This document shows positions 21,486-33,432 of a stretch of 64,000 bases of DNA, one piece after another. How positions within the stretch are numbered: the stretch's first letter is position 1; each line of letters begins with the position of its first letter. This DNA comes from Ancylostoma caninum. Taxonomy: Eukaryota > Nematoda > Chromadorea > Rhabditida > Ancylostomatidae. Location of the stretch: the NCBI GenBank assembly GCA_037903475.1, contig JBAJFG010000009.1, positions 310,001-374,000 on the forward strand. Direction: 5' to 3'. The notes beneath the pieces are model-generated. The model ran no database searches and was not told the DNA's origin. It saw nothing but the letters and a program-made list of their open reading frames with translations. The position numbers and the translations under genes were made by a program.

Positions 21486-22924
21486 ATAGCACCAATTTCT
21501 GTATGATTTAGACCGATATAAGTAGACCATTCGAGCGATATTTATGCCACCTCGGGCTATTTTAAGTCACGTTTCTCATTTTTTGATTATTTCGCATTTA
21601 TTTTCAAATATTTTGACTATTTATTATTGTTCATGACTATACATTATACTATTTACTTATTTATATCTCACTTCAATCCATAACTAGTGAAAATTCATGA
21701 CAAATAAATGCAGCAACGCTGTATTTATAGAAAAAAAAACGAGAGACATTGAAAAACACAAGCCGGAATTCATTTTTCTGTTCACGCTTCCTAATTTCAC
21801 CACTGTTATTTGCTCCAATTCCATTCAGGAGCGCACATAATTCCGTTCGTGAATTTGACGTGTACTCTTGGTTAATCTTTGAGGTTAAAGTTACCAGTTG
21901 ACGAAATCCACCATTACAACTGTCACTAAGATGTCAATTCAATTAAAGGACACCAAATATAGCGCTGCTCCGCCCATTCCATAAACGGCATCGGACAAAA
22001 TCTCGCACGAGCCTTGCATTCTGTATTCATAACTTTTTGCGAACTACGCCTTCGGCAACACCAAGCACTTGGGTGCCCTAGGGTTAAATTATCCCTTAAC
22101 ATAGTGCTAAGGATACTGGCAATTTCTCTAGGCCAACAAAGTATCCGGTTCCTGTGTGGGATATGAGTTATGAGGCGGTTGGTGCGTATTACTCTTTATG
22201 GCGTTCTGGACAGCCACAGTCATCAATTTAGGGCACTTTCTACGTGACTTTATGGTTGACGGCAAGCACATAAGGACCTTATAGGATTTAGGGTGGATTT
22301 GCCCAGGTCTTGGCCCAGTTCTGGTTCTTCCTGCGCCATGTTTAGCCCTCTGTTCAGGTTTCAATGTTTTTTGACAAGTGACGTCTCGCTAAATACACGT
22401 TGATGTGGTCTTACCTGATAAATACCGTATTTTTTCCACAAGTGACGTGTTACGTCCGGGAGACGTTCTACGTTCTGTTACGGTACTCTACAGTAATGCA
22501 CCAATCGAAAAAATGTTCCTGTAATGTACAGTTCCGATAAAATCTTTGCTTAACCTATTCGTTTTCCTGCAGAAACAATATGTAGAGCCTTCATGGAATC
22601 GAATAATATTCGAATAACCATTCAAATATTCGGAAATATACATATAGCGACGTAGAGACTAATAGGCGGTAGAACTGCAAATTTTTATCTTTAACCTCAT
22701 ATCCTTGGACTTCACTTTGGTACACTGCTTTAGCTCCTAAATCACCGAATGTATTCGAATAATCATATAATATTTGATGTTACCAACATTTCACATCGAA
22801 GCCCAATTAAAAAAGTTAAAAAAATTTAGCCAATCTTGTAGATATCAGTAACCAATTTGAAGAAAAAAATCAAATATTCAAAAAGAAAAAAAAATGCTCT
22901 ACGACCTGTCTTATGTACTCATCC
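21486..22924. other. Unassigned sequence
   Basis: No gene is recognised. The minus frame 22128-22364 is open and basic. An upstream minus segment ends in TTTATCAG/GTAAGACC at 22414, but no acceptor combines with it in phase. Sequences near 22500-22530 contain a GCACCAATCGAA relative of the TGATTGG-core repeats. Confidence 0.35.
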
Positions 22925-23088
22925 CTAGTAATGTGGGACTTTTTCTTTCTTTTTCTTCCCCTCTCTTTCTATCCCTCTGTCTCTTTTTCGGTCTGTCTGT
23001 TTGTCTATTTGTTTATCTGTATTTCTGTATACCTGTCTCATAGCTCGCTTTTCTATTGCCTGTCCGTTTCTTTGTATGTATGTATGTA

Positions 23089-23120
<32 letters not shown>

Positions 23121-23130
23121 AGTCTGTCTC
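22925..23130. repeat. TGTC/TGTA tetranucleotide microsatellite region
   Basis: Pyrimidine-rich degenerate tetranucleotides with a clean (TGTA)n(TGTC)n core at 23074-23122. The apparent Cys/Ser/Val protein frames and the Thr/Asp/Arg antisense frames are products of the repeat. Confidence 0.9.
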
Positions 23131-24554
23131 TCTTTTTGAGGTTTTCAGTTTTCGACTTTCTCGAAATCGAATATTCGGATATTCGAACACAAGCAATGCG
23201 CCGTCCCCACCTCTCTGAGATCTCCTTTTTTTCTTGTGTAATTACAGACATCTCGCCCCATGTTTACATGTCACACGTTTTTCCTCAATCCTTGAAGCGT
23301 CCTGACCATAAAAAGCACGGCTCAATTTGGGCGACCTTGCTCCGTATTCCTCTCTAGACGCGAAATCCTCTAAATTGTCGCATGAGCCCTTTACAACAGG
23401 GCAGATCCGACGACGTGGACGAGTTTCTCGTTTACTGCTGTCACACCTGTATTGCCAGCTGCATGCTCATGCTCTATGTGTTTGTGCGGTTGTGTGTTAG
23501 CGTATGCTAATTTGATGACATCCATGTGCTAGAATACATGAGCGCCGCCACAGCAGCTGCGTAAATACGGTAACGTACCGTAATGATCGCATGGGCGCAA
23601 GTAAAATCGTGGAATAAATTGGCGATTGCTGGACGCTGCCAGGGAAGCGGGCCACTGGTCAGCAGGTGCGCCCAGTCCTCCTTCTCTGGATATTTTTATT
23701 GTTCGTGTGTTCTGGATTCTGTGGATTCACGTTACTAGGGCTTTAAAGGCAAGCTCCGGTCATAATCTTGCCCACCCAGGTTTTTTTGCTCTTTGCGGTC
23801 CAAACCATATGTAGCACGTATCTCAAGTTTGAGGCCACTTTATAAGCTCTATCACTAGTTTTGGGCAAAACGTCCGAGAATTACAGTAGCTGTGGAAAGC
23901 GCGCTCCAACCGACAAAGGCTGCCGAGTGCATACTGAATAATGATGGACGCTCAGATACATATAGCCTAATGAACACTTCGTGAAAACTTCCCCACCTCA
24001 TCAAACGGACCACTGGTCGGTTGAATATGAATTTTTTCCTACGACGCCGCAACAGACAGCATGTAGGGCGCGCCGTATAACGTCACTTGAAAGCACGGAC
24101 GCCGCAATACCGCAAAATGATCCATGGAAAGCGTTTGTTGTGGGACTTTTTCAGGGGTTTTTCTATAGTTTCCGTCCAAGGCGTTGCCGTGGGCTACGAA
24201 TCCAATAGAAATTCGGGGGATGGAATTTCCCCGGACTTTGCCTTCGAATCCTGTTAACCGATGAAGAGCGGCTAAAAGTAGATGGCAAAACGAGATATTA
24301 CCCATCCCCCTTTAGCGACTACACTCAAGTTGAACTGGTCCTTACCTCTGGATCTTAGCGCAGCTCTCTAATGGATCCCGTCCAACTGAACGGGCCAAAG
24401 TTTATGGCCGTTAGCCATTTACGTAAATTACGCCAGCTAGTTTACTCAGCCTAGTGTCCTTTTATAGTTTTGCACTATGGAAAGCCTATGAGTTCATACT
24501 AATTCGACTGGGAAGCTTAGTTGTGGAAATAATGAATTACATCGTTTCGCTGTT
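23131..24554. other. Unassigned sequence
   Basis: No gene is recognised. GC-richer around 23380-23560 and 23990-24250. The latter is open on both strands (minus 24039-24305) and resembles an old dispersed repeat, but no copy lies in the window. A TTCGAATCC at 24242-24250 resembles a tRNA T-loop but has no matching stems. Confidence 0.35.
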
Positions 24555-25290
24555 AGGATGATAGGCCTGTTTCTAGGCCTGCTCGAGGGCACTGCAGGTT
24601 GAACACACACTTGTGTATATCAATAAATTCAGGGCAGACAGTGGTCCCCAAATAACATGCTTTACTTCATTTAAGAAAGCGAGAATTACATGGCTTCATA
24701 TTATAGTTACTCCTGTTCTTCCAGGCCTGCTCTTAGGCCTGCATCTGTGATTGCTAGGCTATTGTACCTTAGCCACGCCCTTCGGAACACTCCTAAATCC
24801 AAGAACACTGTGCTCATTCACGTGATGCGCGTTTCTCTGGTGCAAAAAGTGAATTGTACTGCTTTATATCTAATCTGATTCCATAAGGCCTACTCTTAGG
24901 CCTGCAGCTGCCACTCCTAGGCTGATCTGGATTGGCCACGCCCCTTCAGTACACTCCTTGGCTGATGGCAGATAGCAATCGTTCAAATAGCCTTGGTTGC
25001 TTTAAGCGCTGGTAAATCTCATAGACTCACAATACCTCTGACAAGGCTTCTCTTAGGCCTGCCCTTAGGCCTTCTCTCACAATTTCTATGATGCTGGAGG
25101 TGGGCCACGTCTTTTTAGTACATTATTGAATTCTGCCAACAGTTCGGCCAATCATGTAACATAAGTAGGTTTGACTAAAGAAATTTTAAGTGCAGTGCTT
25201 CATAATCACTCTGAGTGGCTTGCTTCTATCCAGCATCTGCCCTCTCTAGGCTATTGCAGCTTGGCCACGCCTCTTTACCATTTCTCTACT
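24555..25290. repeat. Diverged tandem array, about 160-169 bp unit, five copies
   Basis: The motif TCTTAGGCCTGC recurs at 24571 (variant), 24731, 24894 and 25051, and GCCACG(CC) at 24772, 24935, 25104 and 25264, always in the same order with TAGGCTATTG/TAGGCTGAT between them. Spacings are 157-169 bp. Units are strongly diverged outside these anchors, so this is an old satellite-like or minisatellite array, not a recent expansion. No coding capacity. Confidence 0.85.
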
Positions 25291-26479
25291 CCGATGCTGA
25301 GTGCTGTCGTTCATATAATATACATCATCTCAAAATATTCACGAGTCCTGGTGTTTATTTATTTATTTATTTATTTCATGTATAGACGTGTTTTTTGCTA
25401 AAAAGAGAAACCTTATCCATAACAAGAATATCTGGTGTGTTACTCAACTATGTACGAATAAGGCTAGTATGCGAGGATCTTTTTGAAAATTTTCGTCCAT
25501 AAATACACTGCTGCTGTTGCTCACCTTTTCTTTGAATATTTACTTCATGTTTCAATCCGCTTTGTTTGAGCTGTGCCACAAAAGAGAGGCAACCCAGTAC
25601 ATAGAGAAGGGTAATGTAAATTTTCACAGTCATGAGCAGTATTCCTACATATCGTACAAGTGAATTCTGGGATTTCCTCTTGCTCCAACCTTCCGTTCAC
25701 TCTTTGGATCACCTCGTCCTCAGAAAAACTTCCCTCATCCTCGCTGACCATCTGCGCGTGGACATCGGCTTCTTCGCATGAGTGCGTAGTGACTGAGTCG
25801 TGTGGCCGTGAAAGGTTGCCGCTAGACGTCGGACGTGCCATCGAACGCCAGTTTTCGCGTTCCGGACGAGTCATCTGCGCATAGTTTTGCCGTTATGTCT
25901 TAGATTTAATCTCCTATTGCCTTTGGCTAAGTTTCGACCATTTCCGGGCTAAATTTCCCCTTCACTGGGCAATATTTTATTTTGACAGGGTGTTCGTTTA
26001 AGCGTGGCTGAGCCGGGCAGCCAACCAGCCAGAAAAACTTTGATATTTTATTCAATTTCTTGACCTATTCTACGACTTCATACACTTTCTCTATCTATAA
26101 ACTCACGGGAAACACAGACGATGCCTGCCTTGCTGCATGCATCACGCAAAAACGTCACATGTCTCATTTGGTCCATTTTAATCAGTCATTTTTTTCGCTC
26201 TTTTGCAGAAAAACTCCGCTAAAATACCCGAACGAAAAAGTGCAGGCTGGATTATCCGATTAACTTCATGCGGAGAGTGACTGCCGCGGCAAAATACGAT
26301 TTGCTACCAGAGTACGGATTTGTTCCAGTTCTTAGGTGAATTTTTGAGTTCTTGCGGGACGAACGTGTTTTTCCTCAACGTGAATTTTTTGAACTCATAG
26401 TTTTTACAGGATTCCAAGCGTAAGAATAAAATAATATTACTAAGTTAAGCTTCTTTTCATTTTCAAAAAAGTGGTTAAA
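25291..26479. other. Unassigned; (TTTA)n at 25353-25376
   Basis: TTTATTTATTTATTTATTTA just after the tandem array reads as the tail of a minus-strand retroposon. The minus frame 25545-25874 is open with an acidic segment (SEDEGSFSEDEVIQRV) and starts at an ATG that follows an AG. No donor/acceptor chain or domain supports it, so it is not called a gene. Confidence 0.35.
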
Positions 26480-27030
26480 ATTTTTCATACAGTGAATACA
26501 TACAATTTGCAACGTCTTTACTATATTTTATTAAACATATTACCCTGTTCTACATGTATTATGCTAGGCTATAATTGTGCTTCTCATTCTACTATATATC
26601 TATATTCCTTACCCCATAGTTGACAGCATTTTACAATTGTTACATACAATTATAATCTATAATACGTATACATGTTCATTCTTAGCCTATTGCACTACAT
26701 AACACTGCAGTGCTATGCGTACTACACAAATACTACTATATAATACTACTATGTATTATCCTACTACACATATTTTTTATGGAGGGGACGTTTCAACCTA
26801 TGTTATGTGCTATACCTATACTATTGTTATACTGTACAATATACTATTCTATTGTATGATACAGCATATTACCTTAACTAGCATGCACTGATACGTACTA
26901 CATATTACACTCTGTACATATACTCTTATTATACCGCCGTGTGTATTATTGTCCTGTACCATATGTACGCACTAAATACTATATTGCTTCATAGTATATA
27001 CGTATTTTACATGTCAATATAGTTTGGCGT
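26480..27030. repeat. Low-complexity TACTATA/ACATAT-rich tract
   Basis: About 550 bp built from degenerate TAC, TAT and ACA steps with many small palindromes (for example ACGTAT, TATACGTA and ACATGT). It has no consistent period and no open frames, and reads as a decayed AT-rich simple repeat or a matrix-attachment-like AT tract. Confidence 0.6.
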
Positions 27031-27951
27031 AAAGATTGACCGTCAAAAAACCCTTCCACTTTACTTAAAATTATTGTTATAATACAAAAAGAATACATCA
27101 TAGTAATACATAAACGATCACACACACATGAGTTAATGCACAATGTTTCTTACTTTGAAGGTGAAGTTTTTTTTCATTTTGATGAAAAAAGAACTTGTTA
27201 TATTTTATCAGAATCACCAAATTACCGAAAAATACCACAAACTCTGCCAATTTTTTCTTTTTTATGTACGAATAGTGTAGTACAGTCAGTACCAGTGACA
27301 TATCCGATATATTAAAACTAGAATATCCGAATTCGAACTAGCCGATATATCGCAAGTTCATGGAATGGAAAGCAAAACAGCCCATAAGGGGCAGAATGAA
27401 TGGGAATTCCCATCCTTGACTAGAAATTCAGTTCCATAATCATGTTGCATACCAATCTATTACTTTTCAAACGCCCTACATGTATGATTGGCTTATTCTT
27501 ATAAAATAAAACCGTGAAAGTACAGTGTTAAGAATTCTACCTCACTGACGCCTTCTGGGGACGAACTCTATTTCAGAAATCTCGAAGTCCTTTAATGTAG
27601 TCCTTTGAAGTCTTTTCTGTGGCTCATTTTCTCACGCTCATATCCGGCTTAGTACGCTGCTATTCAGAAGCCGTCGTTTCTCTTCCGACGAAGTGCAGAG
27701 GCACTCGTCATCATCTATCCTGGCCCTCCCATCACTCAGTGAAAATATCGAAGAAAAACTGCCTCTGCCAAAGATATGCAGTTTACGACCTGCAATTAAT
27801 CACTGAGCTTTTTTTCACGGCAGCCTCTATTATCTCTTTATCGCCGTCGTCTTAATATTACGCTATTTGAGGCTTTTCCATTAATTTTTTCATCGCTCGC
27901 TGCCTCTCTATTCCTCATTTTTAAGCCGTTGATACCTGTTTTTTTTTTCAG
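27031..27951. other. Unassigned sequence
   Basis: Nothing recognisable. A pyrimidine-rich run (27890-27950) leads into a very strong acceptor at 27951. Confidence 0.4.
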
Positions 27952-28059
27952 GATATCGTGTATTTGGTGCAATTGCAGAATACGTGGGACACACTTGCTG
28001 AGTATATACGGCACTCTCTCCAGAAGTCCAGGAACAGGTTTTCTTCGAAAGCCATATAG
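27952..28059 (+). CDS. Candidate terminal exon, unknown
   Basis: The acceptor CTGTTTTTTTTTCAG ending at 27951 is among the best in the window. The following 35 codons (DIVYLVQLQNTWDTLAEYIR... ending FSSKAI) run to TAG at 28057-28059. The second phase is also open and the minus strand is open over the same DNA (27838-28086), so the reading frame is uncertain. No preceding exon or homology is recognised. Confidence 0.2.
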   Translation, partial: DIVYLVQLQNTWDTLAEYIRHSLQKSRNRFSSKAI

Positions 28060-29133
28060 ATTAAGACAACTTTTCTCGTTTCTCACTTTCCTTGTACACC
28101 CATTCCGCCCCCAAACATACGTAAATCAGGCACTGATACTTTCTACGAATCAATTAAAAATATATTTTATATAGATTTAAAATAAACATTGAAATAGAGC
28201 AACAATATATCAAGATAATAAGTGAATAAAAGGTGATAGAATCTCTCAATACATCACCGAAGTCTACGTGTTAGTAGCATTCCAGCAGAAAATCTCTTCC
28301 TTCGTTGTGCCAACGGATTGTTACAGGATAGAGCACAAGCGCTAAATTTGGGGCGTGGCTTTCCCCTGTGTCTCTGCCTCTCACGTCCTGATTGGTTAGT
28401 TGCTCATTAAAGAGCGAATGAGCGCAGCATGCATGAAAGATTGGAGACAGGATGAGAGAGGGTCATTACAGTTATATATTCGTTGGTCAACTGTTACTTA
28501 TATAAAATTATGAGTAATAATTATTATAAGTAATTTTTTACTACATAAATTGCTCATTGAATAGGAGATTAAGACGAGAAGTTCATCAGCAGATCGTTAG
28601 ATAATAAGACGTGCAGCGCTACAATCAATTAAAAAATATTTTTTTTTCAGATTCTGGAATTTCCAAGTTTTTGAAACCCCCAATTTTTTTTATTCTACCC
28701 ACTTCCCGGCTTCCAAATTTGTCGGAACCTTCACATTACTGATTATTCGAACAACAAGTAACTGTTCAAGTTTTTTTTTGATTTGATCAGAACTCTGGCT
28801 CTAATCCTTTCATCGGAAAGCTTAAAATCCGTTCAACACAAAGATGATTTTTGAAATTGGTAGAAACATTGTGTTAATTTCTGTTGATTTTCAAAAATAA
28901 GTCCTTTTTCAAAAATAAATTCTTCATTTTCAAAAAAAAATCATGTCGATTGATATTATGTATTAGCAGTTGTATTTGATTAATTTTATTAATTGAATTA
29001 TGATCATTTTAAAATTGTTCTAGCTTACGAAAGCCTTAGGCAGAGTCACTTTTATGGTGTGGACCCTTTACTCTTATTCCCCCACCGCCCCCACCCCCTC
29101 CCCGCCCCTTCCCCCCCAATGTGACTTTTGCAG
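28060..29133. other. Unassigned AT-rich sequence
   Basis: No gene. AT-rich, with repeated TTTTCAAAAATAA motifs at 28870-28940 and a C-rich run at 29080-29118. Confidence 0.45.
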
Positions 29134-29336
29134 CTGCAGTTTTTTTGGATCTGTTCTGCTACTGCGGACAATACGAGCCTCCACATCATTGGAAGAACTT
29201 GCTTCTGCAAGACTCAGCTGATAATGGCTGTTTTCAACGTCCACAAAAGAATCCTCCATTTCCGATGTTCATTGCTCAATCAGTCGAACAATGCCCACGG
29301 TACCCCGTGGAAAAACTCGATCCAGACTTCTCATAG
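29134..29336 (+). CDS. Candidate terminal exon with several Cys, unknown
   Basis: The acceptor GTGACTTTTGCAG ends at 29133. The plus strand is then open for 67 codons to TAG at 29334-29336, with cysteines in LFCYCGQYEPPHHW and later NGCFQ and EQCPRYP. A second plus frame and the minus strand are also open. The cysteine spacing does not match a domain that can be named. No upstream exon with matching phase was identified. Confidence 0.22.
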
Positions 29337-30104
29337 TGGAATTCCTCCGCTAAGAACTCGTCCCCCTGCATTGTACCCGCAGCTGCGCAACGTTTCGACG
29401 AGTGCTTTTTACTGCTCTTTGTGCTCGCCCAACCGCTACTCGACACGCACATTCGTCACGGCGAGTTTACTCTGTCAGTGAGTTAGTCGACGGCGTCGAT
29501 TTATGATTCTCTGGAGTCCTGAAGCTGACCGACACCGCGTAAATCATCGGAAGCGACTGCGAAGCGCTTCCAGATGCACTCGCTGGTCAAAGAGCGGTGC
29601 CCACCCAGGCTAAGGTGCACTGTGGGCTGTACGAAAGAAGAAACTTATCCTGGTTATAAGGGGTCTTCACGGCAGCATACTGTAATACTTTCTATGCCGT
29701 AATTTTTTGGGACTTTGGATAAGTTATTAGGAAACTAGGAACTTCCATATTTTTTTTCCGAAAAACCCATCTATTTGGTTAGCCTACCCCTTTGCATACT
29801 TTTTTTTCGGGTACGCCACCTTACAGCATATGGGCGGTGCTTGCTCACAGAGGGCGGGGCCTATCCGCAGGTCCTTTTCTCACGTCAGTATGCTTGCAAG
29901 GAATTGTGTGATTGGATAAAAATATTCGCGATTGTACAGGGCTCTAGCAAAAATACATACGTATCCACAGTAGAATCACTTGTGATCGATTTTTCCCGGC
30001 TTTTGTCGATCGATAATCGATTTTCCCCTGAGAGTGCATCCTCATAATTACTTGGGACTCTATGCTTTCAAATCGCACCTAAGGAATGCCACGCTGGTTA
30101 GACT
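29337..30104. other. Unassigned; GC-richer parts around 29380-29620
   Basis: No gene is recognised. GGGCGGTGCTTGCTC and GAGGGCGGGGCC at 29834-29860 resemble the GGGCGGAG boxes of foldback family A and may be a fragment of it. Confidence 0.35.
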
Positions 30105-30560
30105 TTGATGTCCAGAGCCCAGAAACATCCTCGAGATTACCCCTGGTAAACGTGCTAACATACCCAAATGTACCCTTTACCTTACTTTACCCATCTACAT
30201 GTCTGCCTATACGTGATTTTATCGTAAGTGACGTTCTCTATCACGAGCTGATATCAATGTATGTGTTACCCATCTTCCAAGCGATGTACCCACGATCCTA
30301 GTTGCATAATCTGGATATGATACCTATGGTAAACTTGTTAACAGATCCAAATTTACCCTTTACCGGAGGCAAATTTACCCTCCACCGCATACGGCATCAA
30401 GATAAGTCAGGGTAAAGTTTGGGTGCTGACACATCCAAACTTACCCATAATTAACACGGAGATCAAGATGATAATCCCAGTAGTGCACCCAGACCCTGGC
30501 ATTCATCAATATACGCATGCATGACGTTGTTTATACCCAGCCGCTACCCATGGGTAAGCA
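30105..30560. repeat. Dispersed GATTACCC-motif repeat, several units
   Basis: GAGATTACCCCTGGTAAACG at 30134, followed by AACATACCCAAATGTACCC and TTTACC, with further units GGTAAACTTGTTAAC near 30332 and GGGTAAAGTTTGGGTGC near 30411. The same motif family occurs at 44080-44500, 50330-50480, 54985-55090 and 56850-56945. Function unknown, probably the remains of one or more non-autonomous elements. Confidence 0.65.
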
Positions 30561-32933
30561 ACCATACCTATTTGTAATGGGCATGCGAGAGGTATGAGAA
30601 GATATAAGACTACCCTTCCTCCCAGTGAAGTATTCTGACCCAGAAGTTCCCCTGAAAAGAAGAAATTCTTCACTCCTCAATAGTTCCACTCCGGCGTGCT
30701 CCCCGCAGAACTACCGCTCATTGTCCTCCTTGTGTCGTTTTTCTCCAGGAAATAGACGTTGTCGTTGTCGCCGTCGTCGTTCGCAATTGTATGTTCCGAT
30801 TCTTTCGGCTTATTGAACAGGTGAGATCGGAAGAAGAAAGCGAAGGTCAATTATCGTCGTTGTCGGCGTGGAAAAACGCGTTCGTGATTAGCTTCACACA
30901 GCAATTTCTCAAGGATGATTTGTTCACATTTAAAGCGTTTTTCTCGGCTGGAAATGAGGACTCTCGCTGGTCGACTACTTCGTACAGCGAACGATGTAAT
31001 TATCTATGGAATTATATAGTAATTAAGTAATTAGTTGAGATCAGGAACACTGTGAGTTCTGCGAACTATGGGAGAATCTGAGAAGACATGGGTTGGATTT
31101 CATTTACCAGTCGAGAAGCACTTCCTTTCCGGAAATCGAAAATGAAGAAACCGGTAAGAAAGAACTCAGAAATTGCAGGTTTCCTTGAGTCATGTGCTCC
31201 CACTATGATTGGATGGCTCCGCCTATGTGGTGTTAACCATTAGTGGCTAACTGTTTCTCTGTAATATTTATCATGGTTAGCTTAAATCTCGTCAACCCAA
31301 ACTCTCAGTTTGAGCTTATTTAAATGTCATCGATTTCCGCAAGTCGCCCATTTTTCTAAAATCCAGGTTCTGACCCAGTTTAACCATCACCCAGAGATTG
31401 CGCCTCTCCTATTTTGGCGCATTACATCTGAGTAGTGTTAGTCCGCTCCATTAGCGAGAGGAGCCATAACAACATTTTTGCACGTTGGCAAACGTTTTGG
31501 GTAAATAAATATACAGATAAATAAATAAATAACTTTTTCGTACCTAAACCCGTTTGAACAGCTCTATCGAAGAAGATGTCAGCGATGGATTATTAAGAAG
31601 AACTGTGACACCTAACGGCACTGGTCTTTTTCTATCGCTGGCCGTGATTGGCTGGCTCCACCCACAGGGTATGGCTGTGATTGGCTGGCTTTTTTTTGCA
31701 GCGAAATCCCCTAGATAGGGCACAATAAGCATAACACCTCCAATGCTCTCTGATTAAGGGAGATTAAGGTATAGGAGGAGAGGATTCCTGTTAAATTGAA
31801 GCAGTACAACTTACAATTTTTTGCAATTTTTTGTAACGCGATTCTTATCGACATCAGTTCAAAAAAAAAAACGAAAAAAATCATACGACACAAAGATCTT
31901 GCAGGAATTCCAAATGATGGGAATCCACTCCAGATAGCCTTTATTTTCTTTGTCAGGTCACGTACGGTCTTAAGTGGATTACGTGTTCGTTTTCAGTGGA
32001 AGGCCTATCTTTAGAATTTGAACAGCGGTTCTCAGACCACATACTGAAAACTTAGGAACCCCGCGGCCGCACGTGCGAGCGCCTCGCGTGCGGTTAGCGA
32101 GTGGCCACGAGCTGATAGTGAACTTGAATGAATATAAGACGCAAGCTCGCCTCAGGGAACATGCGCACAATGATGGTTTTTTATTCTTCTTATGCAATTT
32201 TCCACAATTGTCGGAACACGCCCACCCTCTGAGAACAATTCTCTTTGTTAGGTCCCCTCGCTCAAGGTATGTTCCAGAAGTGTTCTATCCATAAATCACT
32301 GCTTTCTGATTGCTGTTAAGAACGCGACAACTCGTCCGTTCATCTCAGCGGAATGGTATTCTCGCCCGTTTTGGTTACTCAGCAAGTCCCTTCGCCGCAT
32401 ATACCTCCTCCGTTCAGCTCTTACGGCACTCCAAGTTACAAGAGCTATGCCCTAAAATTCGATCGAATTTCCTGAAGAAATGAGCTGCAGCTGGTGCTCG
32501 TCGTATGAAAACTTCGAGGAAAAAGAGCAATTTTCCAGAAATTAGCATCTGTTCGCCGTTATTGCACTCACGTGCTCTATGTATTATCTCAGTGTGTACG
32601 CTGGCAAAGACGAGCAAACCAAGGAAACTCAATCATTCTCGCCGTGCGTGCGTGCGCGTCTCGTTTTTGTTTGGTGGCGTTGGCACTCTTTTCAGCGCGC
32701 GAAAACAACGTGGATATTGTTTATAAGAGGATGTCCGCGCACGCCACCGGACGATTCTGAGCCGAGCTTCCACCCAGTTTCTTGAGAGTCTTTAAGGACG
32801 GTGCTGCCTTCTTGATCGACTCGTTGACAGCGAACTCCTTGACATTTTGCAGTACGACTCGTATTTGACCGTTCTTCTAGCTCTTAAACAGTCTAGAACG
32901 ATTACCTTGCTTTCCTTAGAGGCCTAGTCCTCC
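30561..32933. other. Unassigned sequence
   Basis: A plus frame from about 30651 to 31030 is open for 125 codons and includes a segment framed by GTTTTTCTCCAG and a GTGAGA donor (30752-30821) with a Val-rich stretch. A frame of this length is expected by chance and no domain is recognised. AAATAAATATACAGATAAATAAATAAATAAC at 31503 is a degenerate retroposon-like tail. GC-rich CpG patches at 32050-32110 and 32630-32760 have no clear frame. Confidence 0.3.
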
Positions 32934-33310
32934 CTCAGAGTCGACTTTGAATTTTTTGAGATTTCTCCTCTCGTCAAAGAACCTCCAGGAGCTTCTGATC
33001 ACAATGCTAAACATGATTCTATGTTAAACTGTCAAAAATCCGTTTTTGAGGCCCGCTTCATGGGGAGCTTGTGGGCGGAGCCGTGTTCGGGGCCAGGGTG
33101 CGTATACGACTTTCCTAGATAATTCGTTCCCTAAGACTCATCTTTTAAAGGAATTCACCTTACTCGTAAGAGTTCCTCGTCATCCATTCTCTAATGAGAG
33201 GTAGATGCGTTCAATGGGTGACCATCAGGGGAATGCATGGTGCTGAAACCCCGTCTTGCCTCCGCCCACTAGATTCTCGAAAGTTGGGCCCGAACACGGG
33301 TTTTTTGGCG
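32934..33310. mobile_element. Foldback repeat family A, copy 2
   Basis: Aligns with 871-1310 in the same orientation, from CTCAGAGTCG at its start through ACTGTCAAAAATCCG, TTTTTGAGGCCCGC, GGGGAGCTTGTGGGCGGAGC and the closing CCTCCGCCCACTAG and GGGCCCGAACACG segments. The two GGGCGGAG/CTCCGCCC boxes are inverted relative to each other within the copy. No coding capacity. Confidence 0.65.
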
Positions 33311-33331
33311 GTCTTGCATGGAGTCACGGGT

Positions 33332-33432
33332 GTTATAACTGGAAAGGACGGCGCGATCCAGCTCTATGATTGGTCAATTCATCCAACCGGTGAATCATAG
33401 AGCTCGACCGCGCCGCCCATTTCAGTTATAAC
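33332..33432. mobile_element. Compact 100-bp foldback of the TGATTGG-core family
   Basis: GTTATAACTGGAAAGGACGG...GCTCTATGATTGG (33332-33373) is the inverse of CCGGTGAATCATAGAGCTCG...CAGTTATAAC (33387-33432) with about 36 of 41 paired positions. The RNA or single strand would form one long hairpin with a short loop. Related arms occur at 19.4, 19.7, 21.3 and 21.4 kb. Confidence 0.8.

Noticed and set aside
22913..23357. Cys/Ser/Leu-rich and Asp/Arg/Thr-rich frames
   Set aside because: Microsatellite (TGTC)n read on the two strands.
24240..24260. tRNA T-loop-like TTCGAATCC
   Set aside because: No T-stem, acceptor stem or A-box at the right distance. No tRNA was found in the window.
25545..25874. 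109-codon minus frame with an acidic segment
   Set aside because: No splice chain, no recognised domain, and frames this long are expected by chance.
30651..31030. 125-codon plus frame with an internal exon-like segment
   Set aside because: About ten frames of this length are expected by chance in 64 kb; no homology.
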